NCBI GenBank assembly: GCA_903909815.1
Contig: CAIVXG010000014.1
Coordinates: 124,001 to 188,000 of the forward strand
DNA: 64,000 nt
Source: an uncultured beta proteobacterium
Lineage (GTDB): Bacteria; Pseudomonadota; Gammaproteobacteria; Burkholderiales; Burkholderiaceae_C
Direction: 5' to 3'
Shown: positions 47,463-58,555 of the stretch, piece by piece
Numbering within the stretch: the stretch's first letter is position 1
Layout of the letters: each line of letters starts with the position of its first letter
The notes under the pieces: model-generated
Told to the model about the DNA's origin: nothing
The model's input: the letters and a program-made list of their open reading frames with translations, nothing else
The model's database searches: none
Program-made: the position numbers and the translations under genes

Positions 47463-47858
47463 TCACACCGCAGCAGCGCGGGCAACGCGCATATGCCAGG
47501 CCACAAAAAGTGGTGCTCCCATCAGTTCCAGCAGCGTCACGGCAACGACGGGAAACGGCGGCCAGCCCACCACGCTGAGGGACAGAAGGCGCACCACGCC
47601 ACCCCTGAAAACCATCCCCCACACGGCGCGAAAGAGCTCAGTCTGGCGCTCTATGTTGGGAATCAGCCAGAGCACCGCGATCCCCAAGGCAAGCCAGACG
47701 CCACCAAAGAAGCGCATATTGCTGTCCAGCATCGGTTCGTTCGGTAAGTGCATGGCGGCATACAGCGGATCTTGCACGCCCATCAGACCAAGCACACCCG
47801 TGACCAGTGGAATGGCCGCCAGGACGGCGGTGGCCAGTTGCAATCGTTTTCGTGTCAT
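47463..47858 (-). CDS. DUF4345-type membrane protein
   Basis: 131 residues with four membrane segments (about 8-27, 48-66, 80-98, 105-125). The blocks LPNEPMLDSNMRFFGGVWLALGI and GGVVRLLSLSVVG match the DUF4345 family of unknown function. It is the first gene of a two-gene operon with a quinone reductase and is divergent from a TetR regulator, a layout typical of a stress- or compound-inducible module. Confidence 0.75.
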   Translation of the reverse strand: MTRKRLQLATAVLAAIPLVTGVLGLMGVQDPLYAAMHLPNEPMLDSNMRFFGGVWLALGIAVLWLIPNIERQTELFRAVWGMVFRGGVVRLLSLSVVGWPPFPVVAVTLLELMGAPLFVAWHMRVARAAAV

Positions 47859-47902
47859 CGGTGAGCCCCTCGAAGCGCAATAATGCCGCGGAATCGGCTA
47901 AT

Positions 47903-47938
47903 GTTATCAATGGTAACTTGCGATGTTTCCAGTGTCAA
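47903..47938 (-). promoter_or_regulatory. Promoter and TetR-type operator ahead of the DUF4345-quinone reductase operon
   Basis: On the minus strand TTGACA (47938-47933) and TACCAT (47915-47910) are spaced by exactly 17 bp. The -10 box falls inside GTTATCAATGGTAAC (47903-47917), a 15-bp near-palindrome with arms GTTA/TAAC. A repressor bound here would block the promoter directly. Confidence 0.65.
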
Positions 47939-47968
47939 CATATGCCGCATGAGCGTTACAATGGCGCC

Positions 47969-48613
47969 ATGAGCGCAGCGTCGAAACCCCGTCCGAAGGA
48001 TGCTTATCATCACGGCGACCTACCTGCTGCGCTGGTGCGTGAGGCGGTAAAACTCATTGCCAGGCGGGGTAACCTCGACTTCAGCCTGCGTGATCTGGCG
48101 GCCTTGGTGGGGGTCAGTCATGCCGCCGTCTACCGACACTATTCCGACAAGGCCGCGCTGCTTTGCGCCGTTGCAATCAACGGCTTTGAGTTGTTGACGC
48201 AGACGGTGCGCGATGCCGGCGTCGGATTGGACCACGAACCGGTGCAGCAGTTGGCGCGCCAGGGTGCAGCGTACGTGGGCATGGCGGTGCGCCATCCTGG
48301 CCATTTTGCCGCGATGTTTGCGCCCGTGATTCAATCGTCCAGCGGCTCCGCTCAGGTGCTGAACGCGGCCGAACGCGCCTACCAGCATCTGGTGCAAAGC
48401 GTCATGCGACGTTTGCGCAGCACCGATCCCGATGCAGCGGCGGTCCAGGCAGAGGCGCTGCGTTGTTGGGCGCTTGTCCATGGCCTGGCCTGTTTGCAGC
48501 TCAGCGGCAACCTGACGGCTTGCTTGGGACGAGACGCGCATACGGCTCCAACGGCTGAGCTAGAAAGCCTGGTAGCAAGCCTGCTGCAGCCCGCCCACTC
48601 GGCGCCCACCTAA
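47969..48613 (+). CDS. TetR/AcrR-family transcriptional repressor
   Basis: 214 residues from the ATG at 47969. The N-terminal TetR helix-turn-helix covers residues 13-60: YHHGDLPAALVREAVKLI, then FSLRDLAALVGVSHAAVYRHYSDKAALL (cut). The C-terminal ligand domain is of the TetR_C_33 type. It is divergent from the DUF4345-quinone reductase operon, with a palindrome over that promoter, so it probably represses that operon until a quinone-like or electrophilic ligand binds. A longer frame upstream runs through the promoter region and is not used. Confidence 0.9.
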   Translation: MSAASKPRPKDAYHHGDLPAALVREAVKLIARRGNLDFSLRDLAALVGVSHAAVYRHYSDKAALLCAVAINGFELLTQTVRDAGVGLDHEPVQQLARQGAAYVGMAVRHPGHFAAMFAPVIQSSSGSAQVLNAAERAYQHLVQSVMRRLRSTDPDAAAVQAEALRCWALVHGLACLQLSGNLTACLGRDAHTAPTAELESLVASLLQPAHSAPT

Positions 48614-48632
48614 GCTTCAGGGTGACGCAGCG

Positions 48633-49853
48633 TCAGGCCGTCGTTCTGCGCCCCACGCCCAGCGCTGCGAAGACGGAAATGGCCAGCGCCATAGCGGCAC
48701 CCAGCAGCACTGCTGCGTACCAACCGCGGTCCATGAAGACGCCGAACAACACCGGCGCAAGAGCAAAGCCCACGTCCAGACCGGAATAAACCAGTCCATA
48801 GACGCGTCCGGTTGCGCCCTTGGGCGTGGCCTTCTTGATCATCATGTCGCGCGACGGCCCGCCGATGCCTATCGCAAACCCGGTTGCGGCCAACACCACC
48901 ATCGTCCCCGTCACGCCAAAGACACCCGTGGCACAGAGGGCGAGAAACAGCGCGCCCATGCCCATGCAGGCCGCAACCACGCGCTCACTGTGGCGGGTGC
49001 GCGCCGCGATGAACCCACCCACCAGCACGCCGGCGGCACCGCACAGCATATAGGCCGTGAGCGTAAGCGTCGCTGTCTCAAGACTCACGCCGTGCAAGGC
49101 CTTGAGAATGGGAACAGCAAAGCTTTGGACCACGGCCAGCGTCATGGTCGACAGCAGAAAGAAGGAAAAGCACCACCACACCACCGGCAACTTCATGAAA
49201 GCCAGGTCGTTGCCGGGCGTCGCCTGCGGATGGCGCAGTGCCACCTTGGTCAGCAGTTTGTCGCGATGTAAAAGTAACAGCAGCGCGACCAAGGCGTACA
49301 GCACGGCTGCCGCCACATAGGCCCAGCGCCAACCGGCCAGACTGCTGATTCCCACCAGAAATACCGGCGCCACGGCCCAACCCAGATTGCCCGTCAAACC
49401 ATGGGCGCTGAACGCGTAGCCCAGGCGCGGCGCCGAAATGCGCTGATTCAGGATGGTGAAGTCAACCGGATGGAACGCCGCATTGCCCAAGCCCAAGAGT
49501 GCCGCCACGCCCATCAAACCGAGGTAGCCGGTGGCCACAGAGGCTGCAACGCAGGCCGCCAGCAGCATACTGATGGAGGAGAAAAGAAGGGGCCGAGCGC
49601 CGATACGGTCCACCACAAATCCGGCCAGCGCCTGTCCGCTGCCGGAGACAGTGAAGAACACCGTCATCAGCAAACCCAGCTCCGAATAGCTCAAACCGAA
49701 CTCTTTAAGAAACACCGGAAACATCAGCGGCAACAGCAAGTGCGAGAAGTGCGAACTGGCGTGCGCCAGTCCCACCAGGGTAATGATTCCAGCGTCCTGT
49801 TTCAGTGATACAGCAGGGGCCGGTTCGGGCGAGGCAAACGTGGCAGAAGTCAT
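48633..49853 (-). CDS. Major facilitator superfamily transporter
   Basis: 406 residues from the ATG at 49853; an ATG nine codons upstream is possible and neither has a strong binding site. Twelve membrane helices are predicted by eye. The MFS loop 2-3 motif reads GFVVDRIGARPLLF. HASSHFSHLLLPLMFP near the start resembles the fosmidomycin-resistance/YfcJ-like MFS group, but the substrate cannot be assigned. It lies 44 bp after another MFS gene and converges with the TetR gene. Confidence 0.85.
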   Translation of the reverse strand: MTSATFASPEPAPAVSLKQDAGIITLVGLAHASSHFSHLLLPLMFPVFLKEFGLSYSELGLLMTVFFTVSGSGQALAGFVVDRIGARPLLFSSISMLLAACVAASVATGYLGLMGVAALLGLGNAAFHPVDFTILNQRISAPRLGYAFSAHGLTGNLGWAVAPVFLVGISSLAGWRWAYVAAAVLYALVALLLLLHRDKLLTKVALRHPQATPGNDLAFMKLPVVWWCFSFFLLSTMTLAVVQSFAVPILKALHGVSLETATLTLTAYMLCGAAGVLVGGFIAARTRHSERVVAACMGMGALFLALCATGVFGVTGTMVVLAATGFAIGIGGPSRDMMIKKATPKGATGRVYGLVYSGLDVGFALAPVLFGVFMDRGWYAAVLLGAAMALAISVFAALGVGRRTTA

Positions 49854-49897
49854 GCGCCGATCGTAATGGACAAACTGCATCGGCGTTCGCCCCGGCT

Positions 49898-51100
49898 TCA
49901 CTTGCCCTGCGCCGGATGAGGCGAATGCAAGTGCGAGCGCACCGGCTTGAGTCCCCACGCCGCGCGGGCACCCAGACCCACAGCGGCGCCTACCGTCCAG
50001 AACACGACCGAGACACCCACGACGGCGCCCACGGTGCCGAACAGCATGGGCATGAGCACGCTGGAGCCGTTGATCGTCATCTGGCGCAAGGCAAGACCCT
50101 CGCCATGTCGGTGTGCCGGCGTAATCTGGTGCAAGGTGCTCATGATCATCGGCTGCACCGACCCCAGCACCAGACCCAGCAACACCGAACACACGCCCAT
50201 GCCCAGCGGCGACTGCATGAACGGATACACCATAAACAACAGGGCCGTAAGCAGCATTGAAGCGGTCACCACCGCGGACTCACGCAGGCGCTCTGCCACC
50301 AGCGGCAGGAGCACGCGTACCAGCGCGGCCGCCACCGCAAACGAGCCCAAAATGCTGCCGATGACCGAGGCGCTCAAACCGCGCTCGTGCCCCAGCACCG
50401 GCAATACAAACGTGTGCACGTCCCAGCACGACGACAAGAACCAGTTCACCAACAGCAGTCGGCGCATCATGGGCTCGCGCAGCAAATGCCATGCGCTGGA
50501 CTTCTTTTCATCCGTTGGCGCCGCAATTGGCGGCAGCTCGCGCGTATGGCGCACCCACCACCAACCGGCCAGCGGAAGCAGCGCGGCGAAGAGAAAGGCT
50601 GCGCGGTAGCCCTGCAGGTCTCCAGCACCGACGCCCGCGTAGTCGATCAGCAGGCCGCAACAAAAGGGACCCAGGAAGTTGGAGATGGCCGGACCGATTG
50701 CCAGCCAGCTGAATACCTGCTTGAGTTGGGTCGGATTCTCGGCGGCGCGACCCACATGGCGCTGTAGTGCGAGCGAAGCAGCGCCTGTAGCCCCACCGGT
50801 CATCAGTGCGCTCAGGCACAGCACCGGAAAGACGGGAAACGCCACTGCCAGCGCCGCGCCCACGGCCGCCACAGCCACAGCCAGGCGCACCGGACGCCTT
50901 AACCCATGGCGATCGGCGTAGCGCCCCGCCGGTAGGGCAAGGAAGACCTGGGTCAGGGCAAACAGCGCCAGCAACACGCCCACGGCGGCTGCGCTATAAC
51001 CCTGCTTCAGCGCCAGCAACGGGGCTGCCATGCGCATGCCAGCCATGCTGGCGTGGATGCAGATCTGGCCGGTAATCAGTCGCGCAAGGGGTCGATTCAA
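49898..51100 (-). CDS. Major facilitator superfamily transporter
   Basis: 400 residues with twelve membrane helices. The loop 2-3 motif is GRYADRHGLRRPVRL, a standard MFS signature, and a conserved domain-linking loop (HTRELPPIAAPTDEKKS) divides the two six-helix halves. Substrate unknown; the drug-efflux branch is plausible. It is followed closely by a second, only distantly similar MFS gene. A GGGGG-ACCAG-CCCCC hairpin lies between this gene and the end of clpB. Confidence 0.85.
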   Translation of the reverse strand: MNRPLARLITGQICIHASMAGMRMAAPLLALKQGYSAAAVGVLLALFALTQVFLALPAGRYADRHGLRRPVRLAVAVAAVGAALAVAFPVFPVLCLSALMTGGATGAASLALQRHVGRAAENPTQLKQVFSWLAIGPAISNFLGPFCCGLLIDYAGVGAGDLQGYRAAFLFAALLPLAGWWWVRHTRELPPIAAPTDEKKSSAWHLLREPMMRRLLLVNWFLSSCWDVHTFVLPVLGHERGLSASVIGSILGSFAVAAALVRVLLPLVAERLRESAVVTASMLLTALLFMVYPFMQSPLGMGVCSVLLGLVLGSVQPMIMSTLHQITPAHRHGEGLALRQMTINGSSVLMPMLFGTVGAVVGVSVVFWTVGAAVGLGARAAWGLKPVRSHLHSPHPAQGK

Positions 51101-51178
51101 ATTCAGCTTTCGGGATAACGAGAAACGGGGGACCAGCCCCCGCTCGCGCCCTCAAGCGTAACCCAGATCAACCAGGTT

Positions 51179-53779
<2,601 letters not shown>

Positions 53780-53802
53780 GGCTGTTCTCCGGTATGCATA
53801 GC

Positions 53803-53830
53803 AGCTAGGGGTCAACCACGGCATTTCAAG
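53803..53830 (-). promoter_or_regulatory. Heat-shock (sigma-32) promoter of clpB
   Basis: On the minus strand CTTGAAA and CCCCTAGCT are separated by 12 bases, close to the sigma-32 consensus CTTGAA-N13-CCCCATNT. It lies 24 bp before the clpB start, the right place for this heat-shock gene. Confidence 0.6.
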
Positions 53831-53860
53831 TGCTCGCGTGCCGGTCTAAAATAAACGCCA

Positions 53861-54424
53861 ATGAACATTCATCAACTTTCCGTTATTTACGTCGACGAGC
53901 AGGATCGCATCCTGGTTCGCTTCAACACCAATGAGGGTGAGGAGCTGCGCCTTTGGCTGACGCGGCGCATGGTGTCCCGCGTCTGGGAGCCATTGCAGGA
54001 GGCCGTGGGCCATCTGGAGTCGAAGAAAACCCCCCTACCCGACAGCAGCGAATCGACGCGGCGCATGCTTACCGACTTGCGGCGGGCCGAGGTGCTGCAG
54101 CAATCGGACTTCGCCACCCCCTTCAAGGACGAATCGGTCAAGTTGCCGCTGGGCTCTGAGCCGCTGGTGGTGACGCAGATGAACCTCAGCGTGCAAGACC
54201 ATAAGCATCTGCAGATCGGCTTTGAGGAGCGCCTGCCACAGCAAGAGGAAGCGCGAGGATTTCAGGTGGCGATGGAGTCCACCATGCTGCACGGCTTTGT
54301 GCACCTGCTGGCGGCCGCGCTGACGAAATCCCAATGGAAGCTTGCCAGTGCTGCGCAAGACGACGCGCACGCTGGCATTGTTGACGAAGGCAATGGCGAG
54401 GCGCGACCGCGCTACCTGCAGTAA
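53861..54424 (+). CDS. Conserved hypothetical protein
   Basis: 187 residues, no recognised domain. It is soluble and acidic, with a beta-rich start (LSVIYVDEQDRILVRFNTNEGEELRLWLTR cut) that looks like a small sensor or binding fold, and a later strand-rich segment (LVVTQMNLSVQDHKHLQIGFEERL). There are no cysteine clusters, signal peptide or membrane helices. It is divergent from clpB with only 81 bp between, so the start region overlaps the clpB heat-shock promoter. Codon use and composition match the neighbours, so I consider it a real gene. Confidence 0.7.
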   Translation: MNIHQLSVIYVDEQDRILVRFNTNEGEELRLWLTRRMVSRVWEPLQEAVGHLESKKTPLPDSSESTRRMLTDLRRAEVLQQSDFATPFKDESVKLPLGSEPLVVTQMNLSVQDHKHLQIGFEERLPQQEEARGFQVAMESTMLHGFVHLLAAALTKSQWKLASAAQDDAHAGIVDEGNGEARPRYLQ

Positions 54425-54429
54425 CCCGG

Positions 54430-54975
54430 TCAGGAATTGGACGCCTGGATGCCCCAGCGCGCCAGCGCCTGATCGTCGCTGACGCGCGCATCCACCCAAC
54501 GTGCGCCGTCGGGTGTCTGCTCCTTTTTCCAAAAGGGCGCCTGGGTCTTGAGATAGTCCATCAGAAATTCGCAGGCCTTGAAGCTCTCGCCTCGGTGCGC
54601 TGACGCGACCGCCACCAGCACGATCTGGTCCAGCGGCTGCAGCAGGCCGATTCGATGCACCACGCGCGCGCCAAAGATGTCGAAGCGCTGCAGCGCCTGA
54701 TCGATCATGGCCTCAATCGCCTTTTCCGTCATGCCGGGGTAGTGTTCCAGCTCCAACGAAAGAATCGAGTCGGTCGCCGACGGGCCGCCCCCAGGCGACG
54801 GCCCCGCCCTGGGGGGCAGCGCAGCAGACGAAGTCGCCGGCGTCGGGGCCACATTCCGGTCTCGCACTGCGCCGATGAAGCTGCAGACGGCGCCGACACG
54901 CGGGTCGCCCTGGCGCAAGGTCTGCACCTCTTGCGTCAAATCAAAGTCTTCGCGTTGAATCGAAACCCGACGCAT
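54430..54975 (-). CDS. moaE: Molybdopterin synthase catalytic subunit, with a 25-residue repeat-derived insert
   Basis: 181 residues; without the insert it would be 156, close to the family length. MoaE and MoaD convert precursor Z to molybdopterin. The family blocks are intact: VGAVCSFIGAVRDRN, LELEHYPGMTEKAIEAM, VASAHRGESFKACEFLMDYLK and the catalytic lysines of LKTQAPFWKKE. Residues 43-67 (APTPATSSAALPPRAG...) are a Pro/Ala/Gly/Ser-rich insert encoded by a 75-bp repeat that also occurs in thrC. The insert falls between two conserved blocks where a short loop is usual, so the enzyme may still work. The gene starts 2 bp after moaD. Confidence 0.92.
   Translation of the reverse strand: MRRVSIQREDFDLTQEVQTLRQGDPRVGAVCSFIGAVRDRNVAPTPATSSAALPPRAGPSPGGGPSATDSILSLELEHYPGMTEKAIEAMIDQALQRFDIFGARVVHRIGLLQPLDQIVLVAVASAHRGESFKACEFLMDYLKTQAPFWKKEQTPDGARWVDARVSDDQALARWGIQASNS
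54774..54848 (+). repeat. 75-bp GC-rich hairpin element, copy in moaE
   Basis: Aligns without gaps to 57733-57807, with the ends (TCGCCGACGGGCCGCCCC and GCAGCGCAGCAGACGAAG segments) nearly identical. The middle forms an inverted repeat GCCCCCAGG/CCTGGGGG. Length 75 bp keeps the reading frame of moaE. Confidence 0.85.
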
Positions 54976-54977
54976 CT

Positions 54978-55229
54978 TCAGCCTCCGGTCACGGGTGGAA
55001 AGAACGCGACCTCGCAGCCCTCAGAAAGCAAGGCAGATTCATCGCTCATGACCTGGTTCAGGGCCATGCGCACCGCCTTGCCACGCGCCAGAGCCTGAGC
55101 ATGATCGGCGCTGCGGCAGAGCAATTCGTCGCGCAGCTCCGACAGCTTGGCAGCTCGCGTTTGCACCACCTCGCTGGAGACGCCCATGTCCTCGCGGACG
55201 GAAGCGAAATACTTGACCGTGACCTTCAT
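54978..55229 (-). CDS. moaD: Molybdopterin synthase sulfur-carrier subunit
   Basis: 83 residues, ubiquitin fold, ending PPVTGG with the Gly-Gly that receives sulfur. It starts MKVTVKYFASVRED, the usual MoaD opening. The ATG overlaps the moeA stop as ATGA, and moaE follows after 2 bp, so moaD and moaE are made together as subunits of one enzyme. A second MoaD-like protein is encoded in the aldehyde oxidoreductase operon. Confidence 0.95.
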   Translation of the reverse strand: MKVTVKYFASVREDMGVSSEVVQTRAAKLSELRDELLCRSADHAQALARGKAVRMALNQVMSDESALLSEGCEVAFFPPVTGG

Positions 55230-56476
55230 GCCAGCAGCTCCGCAAAGGAAATGAAACGGACCCTGTCGCCCCGCGCAATGCGCTGTCCCGGCGCATTGTC
55301 GACCAGTCCATCGCCCCAGACGGCCGAGGTCAGCACACCGGAACTTTGGTTGGAAAAAAGATCCAGCCCGCCCTCAGCATTGCGCCGCACGCGCAGGAAT
55401 TCGCGCCGCTTGTCGGCACGCGGCCAGTCAAAATGCGCCGGCAAGCTCATGGACTGCGACTCCAGCACGCTCACGCCCTGGAGCTTGAGTACAAAGGGTC
55501 GCACCAGCAGCAAAAAAGTGATGAAGCTGGAAACCGGGTTACCGGGCAGGCCGATGAAGTGAGCCTGAGCGATGCGTCCATAGGCAAATGGCTTGCCTGG
55601 CTTGATCGCGATCTGCCATAGACGGAGTTCGCCCAGCGCCTGCACCGCAGGTTTGACGTGGTCTTCCTCGCCCACAGACACGCCGCCGCTGGTCAGGATC
55701 AAATCGTGGCTGAGAGACGCGTCGCGCAGCGCCTGCAGGGTGGCGTCGCGCTGGTCCGGAACGATGCCGAAATCACTCACTTCACAGCCCAGACGCTTCA
55801 ACAGGGAGCGCAGAAAGAAGCGGTTCGAGTTGTAGATCGCGCCCGGTTTCATCTGCTGCGGTGGCACAGTGCCCGGCATGACAAGTTCGTCGCCGGTGGA
55901 AAACAGGGCCACGCGCGGCGCGCGAATAACGGCGAGTCGATCCAGGCCGATGCTGGCCGCCAGCCCTAGTGCCGCCGGCGACAAGCGCGTGCCACGTGGC
56001 AATACCACCGCGCCGCGCGCCACGTCTTCACCGGCACGTCGTATCCACTGACCCGGCTGCGGTAGCGCCAGGATGCGCACCCGTTGCGCTGGATCCGTAG
56101 CGCTGATTGAGGACAGGGCTTCGCAGTCTTCCTGCATCACCACGGCATCTGCACCCTCAGGAATGGGCGCGCCGGTGAAGATGCGCGCCGCCGTTGCCGC
56201 TTCAACGGCAATGCCCTGGGTCCCGGCCGGGATGCGCTGCGTCACCGTCAGTACGCTGCCCGCCTCGGCAACGTCAGCGCAGCGCAGCGCATAGCCATCC
56301 ATGGAGCTGTTGTCCTGGGGCGGCACCTGCAACTCGGAGATCAAATCCTGCGCCAGCACGCACCCATCGGCGTCAAAGGTATCGATCTCTAGCCATTGCG
56401 CCAGCGGCTGCGCAAAGGCCAGCAATTCGCCCAGCGCATCGTCCAGGGACTTCAGGGGCGGACGTGGGGGTTTCAT
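55226..56476 (-). CDS. moeA: Molybdopterin molybdenumtransferase MoeA
   Basis: 416 residues. MoeA inserts molybdate (or tungstate in paralogues) into adenylylated molybdopterin. Family features include PPQDNSSMDGYALR, ARIFTGAPIPEGADAVVMQE (cut), FSTGDELV, LTSGGVSVGEEDHVK and GLPGNPVSSFITF. Only this moeA is in the window, so I cannot tell whether a tungsten-specific paralogue exists elsewhere. It overlaps mobB and moaD by 4 bp each. Confidence 0.96.
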   Translation of the reverse strand: MKPPRPPLKSLDDALGELLAFAQPLAQWLEIDTFDADGCVLAQDLISELQVPPQDNSSMDGYALRCADVAEAGSVLTVTQRIPAGTQGIAVEAATAARIFTGAPIPEGADAVVMQEDCEALSSISATDPAQRVRILALPQPGQWIRRAGEDVARGAVVLPRGTRLSPAALGLAASIGLDRLAVIRAPRVALFSTGDELVMPGTVPPQQMKPGAIYNSNRFFLRSLLKRLGCEVSDFGIVPDQRDATLQALRDASLSHDLILTSGGVSVGEEDHVKPAVQALGELRLWQIAIKPGKPFAYGRIAQAHFIGLPGNPVSSFITFLLLVRPFVLKLQGVSVLESQSMSLPAHFDWPRADKRREFLRVRRNAEGGLDLFSNQSSGVLTSAVWGDGLVDNAPGQRIARGDRVRFISFAELLA

Positions 56477-57006
56477 GCGTACAGTTCCGCGTTGTAGTCG
56501 AAGCGTTCGCCCTGATCCAGCAGCCAGGCAGCGATGGATTCGGCATCGTTCAGGTCCAGCACCGGTCGCTGCGTCGACTGTGGCATGGCGTCGGCGCTGT
56601 CGGTGGCAATCGCCACGACAAAGTCGTCGTCGGGGTAGCGCGCGGGCTTGCCGCTGGCAGCGCGCCAGACCTCGATCTTGAGCAGATCGCTTTGTTTGAA
56701 GCCTTCAACAATGACCCAGTCCACTTGCGGGTGCAGTTCGGCAATCAGGTGATGCGCCGACAGCGCTGCCTCGCGTTCGAACTCGCGCATCAGGGCCAGA
56801 CGCTTGTCTGACGCCACCACCACCTCAAAAGCGCCCGCTTCGCGGTGCCGCCAGGTGTCCTTGCCGACCCGGTCGATGTCGAAATTGTGGTGCGCGTGTT
56901 TCACCACCGACACCCGCAGGCCACGGCGCTTCAGCGCCGGTATGAGTTGCTCCACCAGCGTCGTCTTGCCAGCGCCCGAGTAGCCTGCAATGCCCACCAC
57001 GTTCAT
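56473..57006 (-). CDS. mobB: Molybdopterin-guanine dinucleotide biosynthesis protein B
   Basis: 177 residues from the ATG at 57006. MobB is a GTP-binding P-loop protein that assists in adding GMP to molybdopterin. Walker A is GYSGAGKTTL at residues 7-16, followed by SVVKHAHHNFDIDRVGKDT, the MobB hallmark, and VIVEGFKQSDLLKIEV. It lies 40 bp after thrC and overlaps moeA as ATGA, at the head of the molybdopterin genes. Confidence 0.94.
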   Translation of the reverse strand: MNVVGIAGYSGAGKTTLVEQLIPALKRRGLRVSVVKHAHHNFDIDRVGKDTWRHREAGAFEVVVASDKRLALMREFEREAALSAHHLIAELHPQVDWVIVEGFKQSDLLKIEVWRAASGKPARYPDDDFVVAIATDSADAMPQSTQRPVLDLNDAESIAAWLLDQGERFDYNAELYA

Positions 57007-57046
57007 GATGTCGTCCCAATTGCTGGGCTTGCATGGGGCACCTTGC

Positions 57047-58555
57047 TCACCTGCAATGCTCGGTGATATAGGCCTTGATCTGCGCCACGTCTGCCGCCAT
57101 GCGCTGCACGCGCTTGGGCAGGGCTTCGATCCCGACAAACCGGTCCGGTCGATCCGGCTCGCGCCCCAATGCTTCCACGATAGTGGCGGCGAACTTGATC
57201 GGCAGCGCCGTTTCCAGCACGATCATCGCAACGCCTGGCTGCAGATGCTCGCGTGCAACCTTCAGTCCGTCGGCGGTGTGGGTGTCGATCAACACACCAA
57301 ACTCCTGGAAGGTCTGTCGAATTGTTGCAAGTCGATCCGCATGGGTGCTGGTGCCGCTGGCGAAACCATAGCGCTGTGCCGCGTCCTTGAAGGCCACGTC
57401 GCCGCTCAAGTCAAACCGTCCCTGCTGGCTCAACTGTGCGCCAAACAGATCCTGCGTTTTCGCAGCATCGCGGCCCAGCAGGTCGAACACAAAGCGCTCG
57501 AAGTTGGACGCCTTGGAAATATCCATGGAGGGGCTGGAGGTCTCGTGCGTGTCGGCGCTGGTGCGCACGCGGTAGACACCGGTGCGGAAGAACTCGTCCA
57601 GCACGTCGTTCTCGTTCGTCGCCACCACCAGGTGCTCGATCGGCAACCCCATCATGCGCGCCACGTGGCCGGCGCAGACGTTGCCGAAGTTGCCGCTGGG
57701 CACCGCGAAACTCACCCGTGCAGGAGCATCTTTCGCCGACGGGCCGCCCCTAGGCGAAAGGGCCCCCTCGGGGCGCAGCGCAGCAGACGAAGTCGCAAGC
57801 GTGGGGGAAATCTCCGTGGCCTGAAAATAGCCGGCGAAGTAGTACACAACTTGCGCCATCAGACGCGCCCAGTTGATGGAGTTCACGGTGCCGATTTTGT
57901 ACTGGCGCTTGAACGCGAGATCGTTGGACACGGCCTTCACCATGTCCTGGCAATCGTCGAACACGCCGTCGACGGCGATGTTGTGGATGTTCTCGTCCAT
58001 CAGGCTGAACATCTGCGCCTGCTGGAACGGGCTCATGCGACCATAGGGCGAGGTCATGAAGACGCGCACGCCCTTCTTGCCGCGCATGGCGTACTCGGCC
58101 GCGCTGCCGGTATCGCCGCTGGTGGCACCCAGGATGTTGAGCTCTTCGCCGCGGCGCGCCAGTTCGTATTCGAACAGGTTGCCCAGCAACTGCATCGCCA
58201 TGTCCTTGAACGCCAGCGTCGGGCCGCTGGACAGGGCCTGGAGGTACAGGCCGGGCTGCAGTTGCTTCAGCGGAACGATCTCTCTCGAGCCGAAGACTTC
58301 TTCGGTGTAGGTCTTGCGGCAGATGGCGCGCAGGTCGGCTCCAGGAATGTCGTCGATGTAGAGCGAAAGGATTTCAAAGGCCAGGTCCGCATAGCCCGCT
58401 TCGTTGTACACCAAGCGCCAGCGCGCCAGGGTGTCGGCGTTGACGCGGGGGTAGGTCTCTGGCAGGTACAGGCCGCCGTCGGGCGCCAGGCCTTCAAGCA
58501 GGATTTCGCAAAAGCGCTTGCGCTGCGCATGGCCGCGTGTGGAGAGGTACTGCAT
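57047..58555 (-). CDS. thrC: Threonine synthase, with a 25-residue repeat-derived insert
   Basis: 502 residues; 477 without the insert, near the usual size. This PLP enzyme converts O-phosphohomoserine to threonine. The N-terminal domain starts MQYLSTRGHA, the PLP lysine is in SSGPTLAFKDMAMQLLG, and the phosphate loop GATSGDTGSAAEYAM and SFAVPSGNFGNVCAGH are intact. Residues about 250-275 (SPTLATSSAALRPEG...) are encoded by the same 75-bp repeat seen in moaE and lie just before the conserved SFAVPSGNFGN strand. The ATG overlaps the hom stop by one base. Confidence 0.95.
   Translation of the reverse strand: MQYLSTRGHAQRKRFCEILLEGLAPDGGLYLPETYPRVNADTLARWRLVYNEAGYADLAFEILSLYIDDIPGADLRAICRKTYTEEVFGSREIVPLKQLQPGLYLQALSSGPTLAFKDMAMQLLGNLFEYELARRGEELNILGATSGDTGSAAEYAMRGKKGVRVFMTSPYGRMSPFQQAQMFSLMDENIHNIAVDGVFDDCQDMVKAVSNDLAFKRQYKIGTVNSINWARLMAQVVYYFAGYFQATEISPTLATSSAALRPEGALSPRGGPSAKDAPARVSFAVPSGNFGNVCAGHVARMMGLPIEHLVVATNENDVLDEFFRTGVYRVRTSADTHETSSPSMDISKASNFERFVFDLLGRDAAKTQDLFGAQLSQQGRFDLSGDVAFKDAAQRYGFASGTSTHADRLATIRQTFQEFGVLIDTHTADGLKVAREHLQPGVAMIVLETALPIKFAATIVEALGREPDRPDRFVGIEALPKRVQRMAADVAQIKAYITEHCR
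57733..57807 (+). repeat. 75-bp GC-rich hairpin element, copy in thrC
   Basis: Same orientation and same reading frame as the moaE copy. The internal stem is GCCCCTAGG/CCTCGGGGC. Compared with the moaE copy, changes fall mostly in the central stem and loop while the ends are kept. Confidence 0.85.

Noticed and set aside
48633-51100. The two adjacent MFS genes as a recent tandem duplication
   Set aside because: Their sequences differ throughout, including the loop 2-3 motif and termini, so they are at most distant relatives placed together.
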